From positions 496,001 through 560,000 of the forward strand of contig CAVYDJ010000004.1 in the NCBI GenBank assembly GCA_963767285.1: a stretch of 64,000 nt of DNA. The letters run 5' to 3'. Within the stretch, counting starts at the first letter, position 1. Each line of letters opens with the position of its first letter. A program made the translations under genes and the position numbers. Source of the stretch: WHSW01 sp963767285. Its GTDB lineage: Bacteria; Actinomycetota; Thermoleophilia; Solirubrobacterales; 70-9. The notes beneath the pieces were generated by a model, which saw only the letters and a program-made list of their open reading frames with translations, was not told the origin of the DNA and ran no database searches. Positions 48,052-58,275 of this stretch are shown in pieces.

Positions 48052-48318
48052 GTGGTTCGCCGCCGGGTGATCGTCCACGGCCGCGTCCAGGGCGTCTTCT
48101 TTCGCGACACCCTGCGCCGGCGCGCCGAGCAGCTCGGCGTGGCCGGATTCGTGTCCAACCGCCCCGACGGCACGGTCGAGGCGGTCTTCGAGGGCGGCGA
48201 CGAGGATGTGGCCGTGCTGGTCGACTTCTGCCGCCATGGCCCGGAACGGGCTGAGGTCGAGCGCATCGAGGTGTTCTCAGACCAGCCCCGAGGCGACGAG
48301 GGCTTTCGGGTCACGTAG
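48052..48318 (+). CDS. acyP: acylphosphatase
   Basis: An 88-residue acylphosphatase hydrolysing carboxyl-phosphate anhydrides. The phosphate cradle is GRVQGVFFRDTLR with catalytic Arg18, and catalytic Asn in FVSNRPDGTVE; the alpha/beta sandwich pattern is complete. GTG 48052. Its neighbour is a cupin upstream and comEA downstream; no functional link is known. Confidence 0.94.
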   Translation: MVRRRVIVHGRVQGVFFRDTLRRRAEQLGVAGFVSNRPDGTVEAVFEGGDEDVAVLVDFCRHGPERAEVERIEVFSDQPRGDEGFRVT

Positions 48319-48353
48319 CGCTTCCGCGACGGCTCGCGTCCCATTCGTCAACC

Positions 48354-48953
48354 GTGGTCGCCGACGATCGCGGGGTGCCCGAGCTCAGCCGCAGCCAGCT
48401 GGTCGTCTACGGCGCGATCGCCGTCGCGCTGCTCCTGCTCGGCGCCCGCTGGCTGCGCTCGGCCGACGAGGCCGAGGCCGGGTTCGGCGCCGTCGAGTCG
48501 TCGGCGGCCCAGCCCGCGGTCGAGTTCGACCGCGGCGGCGGGGCCCTCGTGGTCCACGTCGCCGGCGCGGTCCGCGACCCCGGCGTCTACGAGCTCCCCC
48601 CGGGCTCGCGGGTCACCGACGCGGTCGAGCGCGCCGGCGGGCCGACCCCCGACGCGGTCACGGACTCGATCAACCTCGCGGCGAAGCTGGCCGACGGCCA
48701 GCAGGTGGTGGTGCCGGCGAAAGCGGCGGCCGGGGCAGTAACGGGGGTCACCCCCGAGGATGGCCCGATCAGCCTCGGCACCGCAACGGTCGAGCAACTG
48801 GACACGATCGAAGGCATCGGGCCCGTGACAGCCGCCGACATCATCGCCTTCCGCGACGAGCATGGCGGCCTCTCGTCCGTCGACGAGCTCGACGAGCTGT
48901 CCGGCATCGGCCCGGCGACCATGGAGGCCCTGCGCGACCGCCTCCAGCCGTAA
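48354..48953 (+). CDS. comEA: competence DNA receptor ComEA
   Basis: A 199-residue protein: one N-terminal helix (QLVVYGAIAVALLLLGARWL), a linker, an SLBB-like domain (VVHVAGAVRDPGVYELPPGSRVTDAVERAGG) and a C-terminal helix-hairpin-helix pair (ATVEQLDTIEGIGPVTAADII, LSGIGPATMEALRDRL). It binds DNA outside the membrane and passes it to the ComEC channel. GTG 48354. Together with comEC it suggests natural transformability, but pilus genes are not in this window. Confidence 0.95.
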   Translation: MVADDRGVPELSRSQLVVYGAIAVALLLLGARWLRSADEAEAGFGAVESSAAQPAVEFDRGGGALVVHVAGAVRDPGVYELPPGSRVTDAVERAGGPTPDAVTDSINLAAKLADGQQVVVPAKAAAGAVTGVTPEDGPISLGTATVEQLDTIEGIGPVTAADIIAFRDEHGGLSSVDELDELSGIGPATMEALRDRLQP

Positions 48954-48957
48954 GCGG

Positions 48958-51291
48958 GTGCGGCCGCCGCTGACGCCTCGAATCGCGGTTGCGGCGCGGT
49001 TTGCGGCGCTCGGGGGCCTGAGCGCGGGTCTGTGCGCATCGCCTTCAGTGCCAGCCGCGCCCGAAGCGCTCCCCGCAGGCGTCCTCACCCTTGTTGCCCT
49101 GTTCGTGTGGGCGCCTCGGTCGGCGCCCTCCGGTGTCGGCGCATACGTGTGGCTTGCTCTGATCGCCGCCGCAGCGGCCACCGCCGGCCTCGGCCTTGGC
49201 GCCACCCGCCTGCAGGCCATTGACGCCGGCGCCCTCGCCCTCGAACCCGGCAGTCACGCGGAGATCCAAGGCTTCGTCGCCGCCGTCCCGCGCCGCTCCG
49301 ACGGACTGGTCCAGGTCCGCGCCGACACCCCGGGCGGCCGGCTGCTGATCGAGGCGCCCGAGCCGGTCGGCGAGCTCGAGGTCGGCGCGGCGATCGAGGC
49401 GTCGGGAACGATCCGCGAGCCGGCGCCGTTCGAGGGCGATTACCTGACTCGGCTCGGAATCCGCCGGATCCTCATGACCGAGTCGATCGAGCCGCGCGTG
49501 CAGCGTCGCGGCGGAGTCACCGGGCTGCTCGACCGGGTGCGCACGCGGGCCCAGGAGGCGCTCTCGGCCGGGACCCCGTCCGCCTCGGCCGCGCTGCTGC
49601 GCGGCTTCGTGCTGGGCCAGGACGACCGCATCGAGCCGCCCACGGTCGAGGAGTTCAAGCGCTCCGGCCTTGCGCACCTGCTCGCGGTCAGCGGCATGAA
49701 CGTCGTCCTGCTCGCGATCCTCGCCTCCGCGCTGATGGCTCTGGCGGGGGTCTCGATCCGCGCGCGCCTGGTGGCGATCCTGGCGCTGATCGCCGTCTAC
49801 GTCTTCGTCACCGGGGCCGGCCCCTCGATCCAGCGGGCGGGGGTGATGGGCGCGGCCGGGGTGGCGGCGGCGCTCGCCGGGCGGCCCCGCTCGCGCTGGT
49901 ACGTGCTCCTGCTCGCCGCCGCGATCACGCTCGCCCTCAATCCGCGGGCGACCGGCGATGTCGGCTGGCAGCTGAGCTTCGCGGCCGTCGTCGGGATCCT
50001 GCTGTTCTGCGCGCCGTTGGCTCGCCTGCTCGCGGGACCGGCTCCCCCGACGGCGCGGCGAGCCCTCTCGGAGGCGGCCGCGCTGACGATCTCGGCGACG
50101 CTCGCCACCGCACCGCTGATCTCGCTTCAGTTCGGGGTCGTCTCGCTGGTCTCGCTACCGGCCAACCTCGTGGCGGTCGTCGCCGAGGCGCCCGTGATGT
50201 GGCTGGGGATGCTCGCGGCGGCGGCCGGACAGCTGTCCTGGGTTCCCGTCGAGCCGATCACCTGGCTCGCCGGTCTGCTCGCCGCCTACATCGCCCAGGT
50301 CGCGGCGTGGTTCGCCCGCCCCGGTTGGGCGCAGGTCGAGGTCGCGGCGATCGACGGCGCCGCCGCGCTCGCCGCGACCTACGCGCTGCTCGCCACCGGC
50401 CTCGGCCTGGCAATGCGCTGGCTGGCCCGCCGGCGGGGCCTGCACGCCGGGGCGGCGCGGGTGCGGCGCCGGGTCGCGCTGCTTGTCGCGATCGCGTTCA
50501 CGGCGACCACGATCGCGGTCGTCGCGTCGCGTTTGCAGGCGCCGGCGAGTCGCGATCCGGGCCTGCGGGTCACCGTCCTCGACGTCGGACAGGGGGACGC
50601 GATCCTGCTCGAGCCTCGGGACGGCGATCCGGTGCTCGTCGACGCCGGCCCGGCCGCGGCCGATGCGGGCGCGCAGCTACGTGCGCATGGGGTGGATCGG
50701 CTCGCCGCTCTCTTCGTCACCCACGCCGACGCCGATCACGACGGGGGTGCGGCCGGTGTGATCGGTGCCGTCGACGTCGGTCATCTGCTGTACGGGCGAA
50801 CGAGCCGGGCGACCCGCGGCGTGGCGCGCGCGGCGGCGGTCCCAGCGGAGCGCGTCGGCACCGGGTTCGGCCTGCGCTCCGGCGATCTCCGCCTGCGCGT
50901 CCTCTGGCCGCCGCTGGAGCGTCCGGCGGCATCGGAGCCGAACGCGCTCGCCCTCGTCCTGCTCGCCCGCTGGCGCGGCTTCCGGATCCTGCTGACCGGC
51001 GACGCCGAGGCCGAGCTCGCACCCCTGCACCCCGGCGACGTGGACGTGCTGAAGGTCGCCCACCACGGCAGCGCCGACACCGGGCTGGCGGCGTTGCTCG
51101 CCGAGGCGACCCCCGAGCTCGCCGTGATCTCGGTTGGCGCCGGCAACCCGTACGGCCATCCGGCGCCGTCCGCCCTGGCGGCGCTCGAGCGGGCCGGCGT
51201 GCCGGTGGCGCGCACCGATCTGGAGGGCGAGCTGACCATCTCGGTCGGCCATGGGCGTTGGTCGCCTGCTGCCGCCCGGTCGAGTCGGTAG
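48958..51291 (+). CDS. comEC: competence DNA channel ComEC/Rec2
   Basis: A 777-residue membrane protein. The N-terminal part has two helices and an OB-like domain (ALEPGSHAEIQGFVAAVPRR), the competence channel follows (KRSGLAHLLAVSGMNVVLLA, a hallmark), with about ten helices, and the C-terminal domain is an MBL nuclease-like fold (LDVGQGDAILLE, VTHADADHDGG, VAHHGSADT). It translocates single-stranded DNA into the cell. GTG 48958, four bases after comEA, starts the family-like sequence; an in-frame ATG at 48862 lies inside comEA. Confidence 0.95.
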   Translation: MRPPLTPRIAVAARFAALGGLSAGLCASPSVPAAPEALPAGVLTLVALFVWAPRSAPSGVGAYVWLALIAAAAATAGLGLGATRLQAIDAGALALEPGSHAEIQGFVAAVPRRSDGLVQVRADTPGGRLLIEAPEPVGELEVGAAIEASGTIREPAPFEGDYLTRLGIRRILMTESIEPRVQRRGGVTGLLDRVRTRAQEALSAGTPSASAALLRGFVLGQDDRIEPPTVEEFKRSGLAHLLAVSGMNVVLLAILASALMALAGVSIRARLVAILALIAVYVFVTGAGPSIQRAGVMGAAGVAAALAGRPRSRWYVLLLAAAITLALNPRATGDVGWQLSFAAVVGILLFCAPLARLLAGPAPPTARRALSEAAALTISATLATAPLISLQFGVVSLVSLPANLVAVVAEAPVMWLGMLAAAAGQLSWVPVEPITWLAGLLAAYIAQVAAWFARPGWAQVEVAAIDGAAALAATYALLATGLGLAMRWLARRRGLHAGAARVRRRVALLVAIAFTATTIAVVASRLQAPASRDPGLRVTVLDVGQGDAILLEPRDGDPVLVDAGPAAADAGAQLRAHGVDRLAALFVTHADADHDGGAAGVIGAVDVGHLLYGRTSRATRGVARAAAVPAERVGTGFGLRSGDLRLRVLWPPLERPAASEPNALALVLLARWRGFRILLTGDAEAELAPLHPGDVDVLKVAHHGSADTGLAALLAEATPELAVISVGAGNPYGHPAPSALAALERAGVPVARTDLEGELTISVGHGRWSPAAARSSR

Positions 51292-51351
51292 GGTGCCGCG
51301 CGGGGTCGGGGTACCTGACCAATGACCGTCTCGCAGGAGGACTGACTGAAC

Positions 51352-51813
51352 ATGGAATCAAGCGGCAACCCACCACCGCCCGAGGATCCGGCGGCGCAGC
51401 CCGCGCAGCCCGCGCAGCCCGCGACACCTCCGCCACCCCCGCCCGCGCCGGCGGCGGTCGAGGACGACGGTAAGGCCGGCGGCGGCTGGCGCGCCCTCTC
51501 GGTGATCCTCTTCCTCGCGCTCGCGTTCGCGTGCGCCGTGATGGTGATCGCGATGGCCGACATCGCCGACACGCCGATCGAGGAGGACTGCTTCCCACCG
51601 CCCGCCGGTGACTGCACCGAGTACTTCGACGGCTCGTCTGCCCAGAAGACGATCACCCTGGTTCTCGGCTGGCCGTCCGGCATCCTCGCCGGGATCGCCG
51701 CACTGGTGGCGCTCTATTTCGCCGCCACCGGCCGTCGTGGCCGCCTGCTGCTGCAGCTCACGGGTGCCGCGATCGCGCTTGGCGCGATCAGCATCCTGAT
51801 CGGCAGCGTCTAG
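51352..51813 (+). CDS. small membrane protein with Pro-rich N-terminus
   Basis: A 153-residue protein: a Pro/Ala/Gln-rich cytoplasmic stretch (AAQPAQPAQPATPPPPPPAP), then three predicted helices (ALSVILFLALAFACAVMVIAM, LVLGWPSGILAGIAALVALYF, LLQLTGAAIALGAISILIG), with a Cys-containing loop (EEDCFPPPAGDCTEYF) outside. No family recognised. AGGAGG lies 13 bases before the ATG, a rather long spacing. A strong hairpin follows. Confidence 0.65.
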   Translation: MESSGNPPPPEDPAAQPAQPAQPATPPPPPPAPAAVEDDGKAGGGWRALSVILFLALAFACAVMVIAMADIADTPIEEDCFPPPAGDCTEYFDGSSAQKTITLVLGWPSGILAGIAALVALYFAATGRRGRLLLQLTGAAIALGAISILIGSV

Positions 51814-51825
51814 ACGCGGACCTTG

Positions 51826-51855
51826 TCGCCGCCCCGGCTGCGGCCGGGGCGGCGA
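51826..51855. terminator. GC-rich 13-bp hairpin
   Basis: TCGCCGCCCCGGC (51826-51838) pairs perfectly with GCCGGGGCGGCGA (51843-51855) around the loop TGCG. It sits 13 bases after a stop codon and is immediately followed by the holA -10 element (51857-51862). There is no T-tract, so it is either a GC-type terminator or a boundary structure. Confidence 0.55.
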
Positions 51856-51871
51856 ATACACTCGGCCGACC

Positions 51872-52879
51872 TTGGCCGGGTCGCGCGACAAGTCCGAAAT
51901 TGCGCCCGCGTACCTGATCGCCGGCACCGACCTGGCGAAGCTCGACGCGACGCTGGCTCGCCTGCGGGCGCGCGCCGAGGCCGAGGGCGGCCCGGGTGCG
52001 CTGGAGTCGTTTGCCCCCGCCGCCGGATCCACCGCCGGCCCCGACGCCGAGGCCCTGGTCGAGTCGATTCCGGCCCTCTCGCTGACGGCCTCGCGCCGTT
52101 ACCTGCTCGCCGACGGGGTCGAGCGCTGGTCGGCGAAGCAGGCGACCGGTGTCGCCGACGCCCTCGCGAGCCTGCCGCCGGACCTGACGATCGTCCTCGT
52201 CGCGCGCGAGCAGCCGCCGAAGCTGCGGGCGCCGAAAAAGCTTGCCGATGCGGTCGAGGCAGCGGGCGGGACCGTGCTCGCCTACGCGTCGCCGAAGGCG
52301 CGCGAGCTGCCCCGCTGGCTCGTTGCCGAGGCCGCCAAGCGAGGCTTCGAGCTCGATCGCGAGGCGGCCGAGCTACTGGCCGGCCGCCTCGGGGAAGGGA
52401 CAGCGCGGCTGGCGACCGAGCTCGACCGCCTGGCGCTCTGGGCCGGCCCCGGCGGCGAGGTCACCGCCGCGGACCTCGAGTCGATGATCGCCGACACCTC
52501 CGAGGAGGTCGCGTGGGCGCTTTCGGACGCGATCGTCGATCGCAACCCGGCTGCCGCGCTGGCCGCCGCCGAGCGGCTCGCCGACCAGGGCGAGGCCGTG
52601 ACCCCGCTGATCTACCAGGCCGCGAAGCGTTTGCGCGAGGCGAGCCGGGCGCTCGAGCTGCTCGAGCAGGGAATGTCGCCGAAGGAGGTCGAGGGGGCAC
52701 TGCCGATGCATCCCTATGCGGCGAAGCTGCTGGTTGGCCGCCTGCGGGGCCGCTCGCGCGAGCAGATTCGCGCGTCGGCCTGCGCGATCGCCGACCTCGA
52801 GTGGTGGACGCGCGGCGGCGCGGACTATCCGGAGCGGGTCGCCCTGACGCTCGCGGTCAGGCGAGCCGCCGGCGGGTGA
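51872..52879 (+). CDS. holA: DNA polymerase III delta subunit
   Basis: A 335-residue clamp-loader delta subunit. The start APAYLIAGTDLAKLDATLARLR is the wrench's AAA+-like domain, the VESIPALSLTASRRYLLADGVERW segment and the C-terminal collar helices (AAKRLREASRALELLEQG, LPMHPYAAKLLVGRLRG) match HolA. No P-loop is present, as expected. TACACT (51857-51862) ends 9 bases before TTG 51872. It lies next to rpsT, a common arrangement. Confidence 0.93.
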   Translation: MAGSRDKSEIAPAYLIAGTDLAKLDATLARLRARAEAEGGPGALESFAPAAGSTAGPDAEALVESIPALSLTASRRYLLADGVERWSAKQATGVADALASLPPDLTIVLVAREQPPKLRAPKKLADAVEAAGGTVLAYASPKARELPRWLVAEAAKRGFELDREAAELLAGRLGEGTARLATELDRLALWAGPGGEVTAADLESMIADTSEEVAWALSDAIVDRNPAAALAAAERLADQGEAVTPLIYQAAKRLREASRALELLEQGMSPKEVEGALPMHPYAAKLLVGRLRGRSREQIRASACAIADLEWWTRGGADYPERVALTLAVRRAAGG

Positions 52880-52886
52880 CCGAGGC

Positions 52887-53156
52887 TCAGGAGGAGGCGG
52901 CGCCGGCGCGGATGCGCGCGGCGCGGGCCTTCTTGCGGGCACCGGTGTTCCGGTGCAAAGCGCCCTTGCTGACCGCGGTGTCGATCCGCGAGCAGAGCGT
53001 CCGGTGCTCGGCGTCGGCCGTGGCCGCGTCGCCGGACTCGACCGCCGCCTCGAGCTTCTTGAACTGCGTCTTCACCGCGCTGGTGAACCGCCGGTTCTCG
53101 TCGTGCTCGCGCAGGGTGCGGGCGTTGCGCTTCTTCTGTGAGGCGATGTTGGCCAT
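52887..53156 (-). CDS. rpsT: 30S ribosomal protein S20
   Basis: An 89-residue S20: ANIASQKKRNARTLREHDEN start, helix KTQFKKLEAAVESGDAATA and the SKGALHRNTGARKKARA end. It binds 16S rRNA near the 5' and 3' minor domains. ATG 53156 is used; TATCAT on the minus strand (53170-53175) is 13 bases upstream. The in-frame extension to 53921 is antisense to murJ and rejected. Convergent with holA, 7 bases apart. Confidence 0.97.
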   Translation of the reverse strand: MANIASQKKRNARTLREHDENRRFTSAVKTQFKKLEAAVESGDAATADAEHRTLCSRIDTAVSKGALHRNTGARKKARAARIRAGAASS

Positions 53157-53186
53157 CGGGCGACGGCGGATGATAGCGGCGCACGC

Positions 53187-55217
53187 ATGAGGGACGACGA
53201 CGATCGCGACGCCGGGCACGGCGACCTCGCCGACCTCAGCGAGGCCGAGGTCGCCCCTTCGGAGGAGGTCACCGCGCCGAGCCCGCGGGCCGGGCGGCTC
53301 GCGCGCTCGACCGCGTTCTTCTCGTTCGCGACCGGGATGTCGCGGATCGCCGGTCTCGTGCGCGAGATCGCGGCGGCCTCCTACTTCGGGGTCAGCGGGG
53401 CGATGTCGGCGTTCACGATCGCCTTCCAGGTCCCCAACCTGGTCCGCAGCCTCTTCGCCGACGCCGCGATCCAGGCCGCGTTCGTGCCGGTGTTCACCGA
53501 GAAGCTCGAGCGCGGCGAGAGGCGCGAGGCGTTCGCGCTGGCGACCAACCTGATCTTCGTCGTCACGCTCGTGCTCGGGGCCCTCACGGCCCTCTTCGTC
53601 CTGGTCGCGCCGGTGCTGATGCCGCTCTTCGTGCCGGCGTCCGACGAGGTGGTCACCGACCTGACGGTCACCCTGTCGCGAATTCTGTTCCCGATCCTCG
53701 TCCTGCTCGGGGTGAGCGGGATGGTGGTCGGGATCCTCAACAGCTACGACCGCTTCGGAGCCTTCGCGGTCGCGCCGTTCTTCTGGAACGTGGCGATCAT
53801 CGTCGTGCTCGTGGGACTCGCGCCGGCGTTCCCCGAGGGCGACGAGATCTACGCCTACGCGATCGGCGTCCTGGTCGGGACCGTGGTTCAGCTGGCGATC
53901 GTGCTCTACGACCTTCGCCACACCCCGTATGGACTGCGCCGGGCGCTGAAGGCACCCTTCTCCGGCCGGATCGGCGCGGCGTTCCGTGACATCGACGTGC
54001 GCCGCGTGCTGCTGCTGATGCTCCCGGTGACGATCAGCCTCGGGCTGATCAACTTCAACCTGGTCATCAACAGCGTCGCCGGCTTTCTGGTCTCCGAGCA
54101 GGCGCCGGCGGCGATCGACAAGGCGTTCCGGATCTACATGCTGCCCCAGGGCGTGTTCTCCGTCGCGGTCGCGACCGTGCTGTTCCCGACCCTCGCCCGG
54201 TTCGCCGCCCGCGGCGACCTCGATCGCCTGCGGGCGACGATGGCGAGCGGGATGCGGCTGATCATCCTGCTGCTGATCCCGGCCACGGCGGCGATCCTGG
54301 TCCTTGCCGAGCCGATGGTCCGCGTCGTCTACGAGCGCGGCGACTTCGGCCCCGGGGCAACCGAGCTGGTCTCCGAGGCGCTGTTCTGGTTCGCCTTCTC
54401 ACTCCCGTTCAACGGCCTGTTCCTGCTCCTGACGCGCACCTTCTTCAGCCTCCAGCGGCCCTGGGTGCCGACCGCGATCGCAGCCGGGAACCTGGCGATC
54501 ACGGCGGCGGCGGCGTTCGCGCTCTACGAGCCGTTCGGGATCGGTGGAATCGTCGCCGGCACAGCGATCGCGACCGCGGCCAGCGTGGCCGCGCAGGCCG
54601 TGATCCTGCGCGGAGCCCTCGGCCGCCTCGAGCTCGGGCGCCTGCTCTGGACGACGATCCGCGTCCTCGCCGCCTCGGCCCTGCTCGCCGTCGTGAGCTA
54701 CGAGATCTGGAACCTGCTCGACGACGAGCTCGGCCGCGGGCTGGGCGGCCAGATCGTCTCGCTCGGCGCCGGCTTGCTCGCCGGCGCGGTCGTCTACGGG
54801 GTCGCGATCACGGTGCTGAGGATCCCGGAGGCGGCGCGGATCTGGTCACTGCTGCGCCGTGACCGCGCCCCGGAGGAGGCCGAGCCCGGAGACCAGCCGG
54901 ACGCCGAACCCGCGCCTGAACCCGATTCCGGGCCGGTGCTCGTGATCCAGTCCGGCGACCGGGCCGGCGAGCGGATCTCGATCGACTTCGACCGGACGAC
55001 GATCGGGCGGACTTCTGACAGCGATGTCTTCCTCGAGGACATCAGCGTGTCTCGGGAGCACGCGGTGATCGTCGACACGGTCGACGGCTTCTACATCGAC
55101 GATCGCGACTCGCGCAACGGCACGTTCGTCAACCGGCGGCGCATCGCGGCCCATCTGCTCGAGGACGGCGACGAGATCCAGATCGGCGTCTTCAAGCTCG
55201 TCTTCCTCGACGAGTAG
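53187..55217 (+). CDS. murJ: lipid II flippase MurJ with C-terminal FHA domain
   Basis: A 676-residue protein. Residues about 35-560 are a 14-helix MurJ/MviN: TAFFSFATGMSRIAGLVREIA, YFGVSGAMSAFTIAFQVPNLVRSLFADAAIQAAFVPVF and ERGDFGPGATELV are family hallmarks, and the Arg and Asp residues of the central cavity are present. After an acidic Pro/Glu linker, residues 582-676 form a complete forkhead-associated domain: GRTSDSDVFLEDISVSREHA, then DDRDSRNGTFVN. The FHA would read a phospho-Thr signal. In mycobacteria MurJ carries a pseudokinase whose phospho-Thr recruits a separate FHA protein; here the FHA is fused to the flippase itself. Confidence 0.93.
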   Translation: MRDDDDRDAGHGDLADLSEAEVAPSEEVTAPSPRAGRLARSTAFFSFATGMSRIAGLVREIAAASYFGVSGAMSAFTIAFQVPNLVRSLFADAAIQAAFVPVFTEKLERGERREAFALATNLIFVVTLVLGALTALFVLVAPVLMPLFVPASDEVVTDLTVTLSRILFPILVLLGVSGMVVGILNSYDRFGAFAVAPFFWNVAIIVVLVGLAPAFPEGDEIYAYAIGVLVGTVVQLAIVLYDLRHTPYGLRRALKAPFSGRIGAAFRDIDVRRVLLLMLPVTISLGLINFNLVINSVAGFLVSEQAPAAIDKAFRIYMLPQGVFSVAVATVLFPTLARFAARGDLDRLRATMASGMRLIILLLIPATAAILVLAEPMVRVVYERGDFGPGATELVSEALFWFAFSLPFNGLFLLLTRTFFSLQRPWVPTAIAAGNLAITAAAAFALYEPFGIGGIVAGTAIATAASVAAQAVILRGALGRLELGRLLWTTIRVLAASALLAVVSYEIWNLLDDELGRGLGGQIVSLGAGLLAGAVVYGVAITVLRIPEAARIWSLLRRDRAPEEAEPGDQPDAEPAPEPDSGPVLVIQSGDRAGERISIDFDRTTIGRTSDSDVFLEDISVSREHAVIVDTVDGFYIDDRDSRNGTFVNRRRIAAHLLEDGDEIQIGVFKLVFLDE

Positions 55218-55260
55218 CTCGGCCACGCACGGGGCGGCGCAAGCTCAATTGCAAGTAAAC

Positions 55261-55284
55261 GATGTGTGACACCGGTCACACATC
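55261..55284. promoter_or_regulatory. CRP/FNR-type palindrome upstream of an M23 peptidase
   Basis: GATGTGTGAC-ACCG-GTCACACATC is a perfect palindrome with 10-bp arms that contains TGTGA-N6-TCACA (55265-55280), the CRP consensus. It is 134 bases before the ATG of a secreted peptidoglycan hydrolase, in the longest intergenic region of the window. A Crp/Cmr-type regulator binding cAMP is the natural candidate. Confidence 0.65.
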
Positions 55285-55417
55285 CGGTAACAACGCTGCT
55301 CCACGGTGTTGAACCCGTTAGCACGCGCCCGCTGACGTCTGGCTTTCGCCGGCGCGGGTGCCACCAGTAGCGCCGCGCAATCGAGCGCGGCGCCGTGAAC
55401 GAAAGAGGGTGAGGGGT

Positions 55418-56041
55418 ATGCGCCGCATGCGCTCGAACAAGAGAGTCTTCAGCACGCTCGCGCTCGTCGCGATCGTCGCCGTCTGCGCGGCGCCGGCGCT
55501 CGCGGCCGAGACGGTCACCGAGGGGAACCCGCTCCAGCTGCGCCTCGCGGTGACCAAGATCGCCGACTGGGCGCAGCGCACGGCGCTCGAGGAGCGCCGC
55601 CGCGAGCGCGCCGAGGGTCCCTTCGTGCCGATCGTCGGCAAGGTCGACTACGGCACCGCCGAGAACGGTTTCGGGGCCGCCCGATCGGGTCATACCCACG
55701 CGGGCCAGGACATGTTCGCCAAGGCCGGGACACCGTTGGTCGCGGCGACCGACACCGTCGTGATCGACGCCGGTACCGACGGCGGCCAGGGCAACTACGT
55801 CCACCTCTACGACGCCGAGCGCAAGCTCACGTACGTCTACATGCACATGATCGAGCCGACCTCCGTCCGCGCGGGCGAGCACCTGCGGGCGGGCGAGCAG
55901 GTCGGCGGGGTCGGCTGCACCGGCTCCTGCTGGGGCGACCACCTGCACTTCGAGGTTCGCGACGGCCGCGGCTGGGAGGGCGAGCCGCGCGACCCGATGC
56001 CGGTGCTCGAGGACTGGCGCTCGCTCGACGAGCCGCGTTAA
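55418..56041 (+). CDS. secreted M23-family peptidoglycan endopeptidase-like protein
   Basis: A 207-residue exported protein; the signal peptide is VFSTLALVAIVAVCAAPALAAE. The LytM fold has HTHAGQDMFAKAGTPLVAATDT (zinc His and Asp), YMHMIEP and WGDHLHFEVRDGRGW. All zinc ligands appear present, so it may be active. A helical segment (LRLAVTKIADWAQRTALEERRRE) precedes the catalytic domain. ATG 55418 follows GAGGGTGAGGGG. A CRP-like palindrome 134 bases upstream suggests cAMP control. It lies next to murJ. Confidence 0.9.
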   Translation: MRRMRSNKRVFSTLALVAIVAVCAAPALAAETVTEGNPLQLRLAVTKIADWAQRTALEERRRERAEGPFVPIVGKVDYGTAENGFGAARSGHTHAGQDMFAKAGTPLVAATDTVVIDAGTDGGQGNYVHLYDAERKLTYVYMHMIEPTSVRAGEHLRAGEQVGGVGCTGSCWGDHLHFEVRDGRGWEGEPRDPMPVLEDWRSLDEPR

Positions 56042-56075
56042 CCGCGCGCCCTCGCGGCCGTATCCTGAGCCGCCC

Positions 56076-57861
<1,786 letters not shown>

Positions 57862-57869
<8 letters not shown>

Positions 57870-58263
57870 GCGCGAGCAAAACCAGGCCCTGCTCGCTGCC
57901 GGGATCGAGGCCTACAACAAGGGCGACTTCGAGGCGATGACGGAGTTCTTCGATCCCGCGGTCGAGTGTCACGTCGCACCGGGGCTCGGCAACCCGGGCA
58001 CCTGGCATGGGCTCGACGGCTTCCGCGAGATGACCGAGAGCTGGCGCGACGCGTTCGCCGAGGATCGCAGCGAGGTGATCTCCGCCTCGATGCCCGATGA
58101 CAACCACCTGATCGCCGAGATGCGACAGACCGCGGTCGGTTCGGTGAGCGGCGTCCCGGTCGAGATGACGAACGTGTACCTGCTCGAGATCCGCGGCGGA
58201 CGCGCGGTGCGCTTCCACATCTACGCCGATCGCGAATCGGCCATGGCCGCCGTGCGCGAATAG
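57862..58263 (+). CDS. nuclear transport factor 2-like (SnoaL-like) protein
   Basis: A 133-residue alpha+beta cone: AAGIEAYNKGDFEAMTEFFD, WHGLDGFREMTESWRDAFAE and the closing RAVRFHIYADRESAMAAVRE fit the SnoaL-like polyketide cyclase/NTF2 superfamily. It binds a small hydrophobic ligand or acts as an isomerase; a ligand cannot be named. Starts inside the last 8 bases of lepA, so translation is coupled. Followed by two MaoC-type dehydratase halves. Confidence 0.85.
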
Positions 58264-58275
58264 ACTCGCCCGCCG

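Noticed and set aside
53157..53921. Extension of the rpsT frame upstream of its ATG
   Set aside because: Antisense to murJ; S20 begins at MANIASQKKRNA.
55218..55417. ydaO/c-di-AMP riboswitch before the M23 gene
   Set aside because: These precede cell-wall hydrolases in many actinobacteria, so I looked, but the conserved GGG/CCG core segments are not visible.
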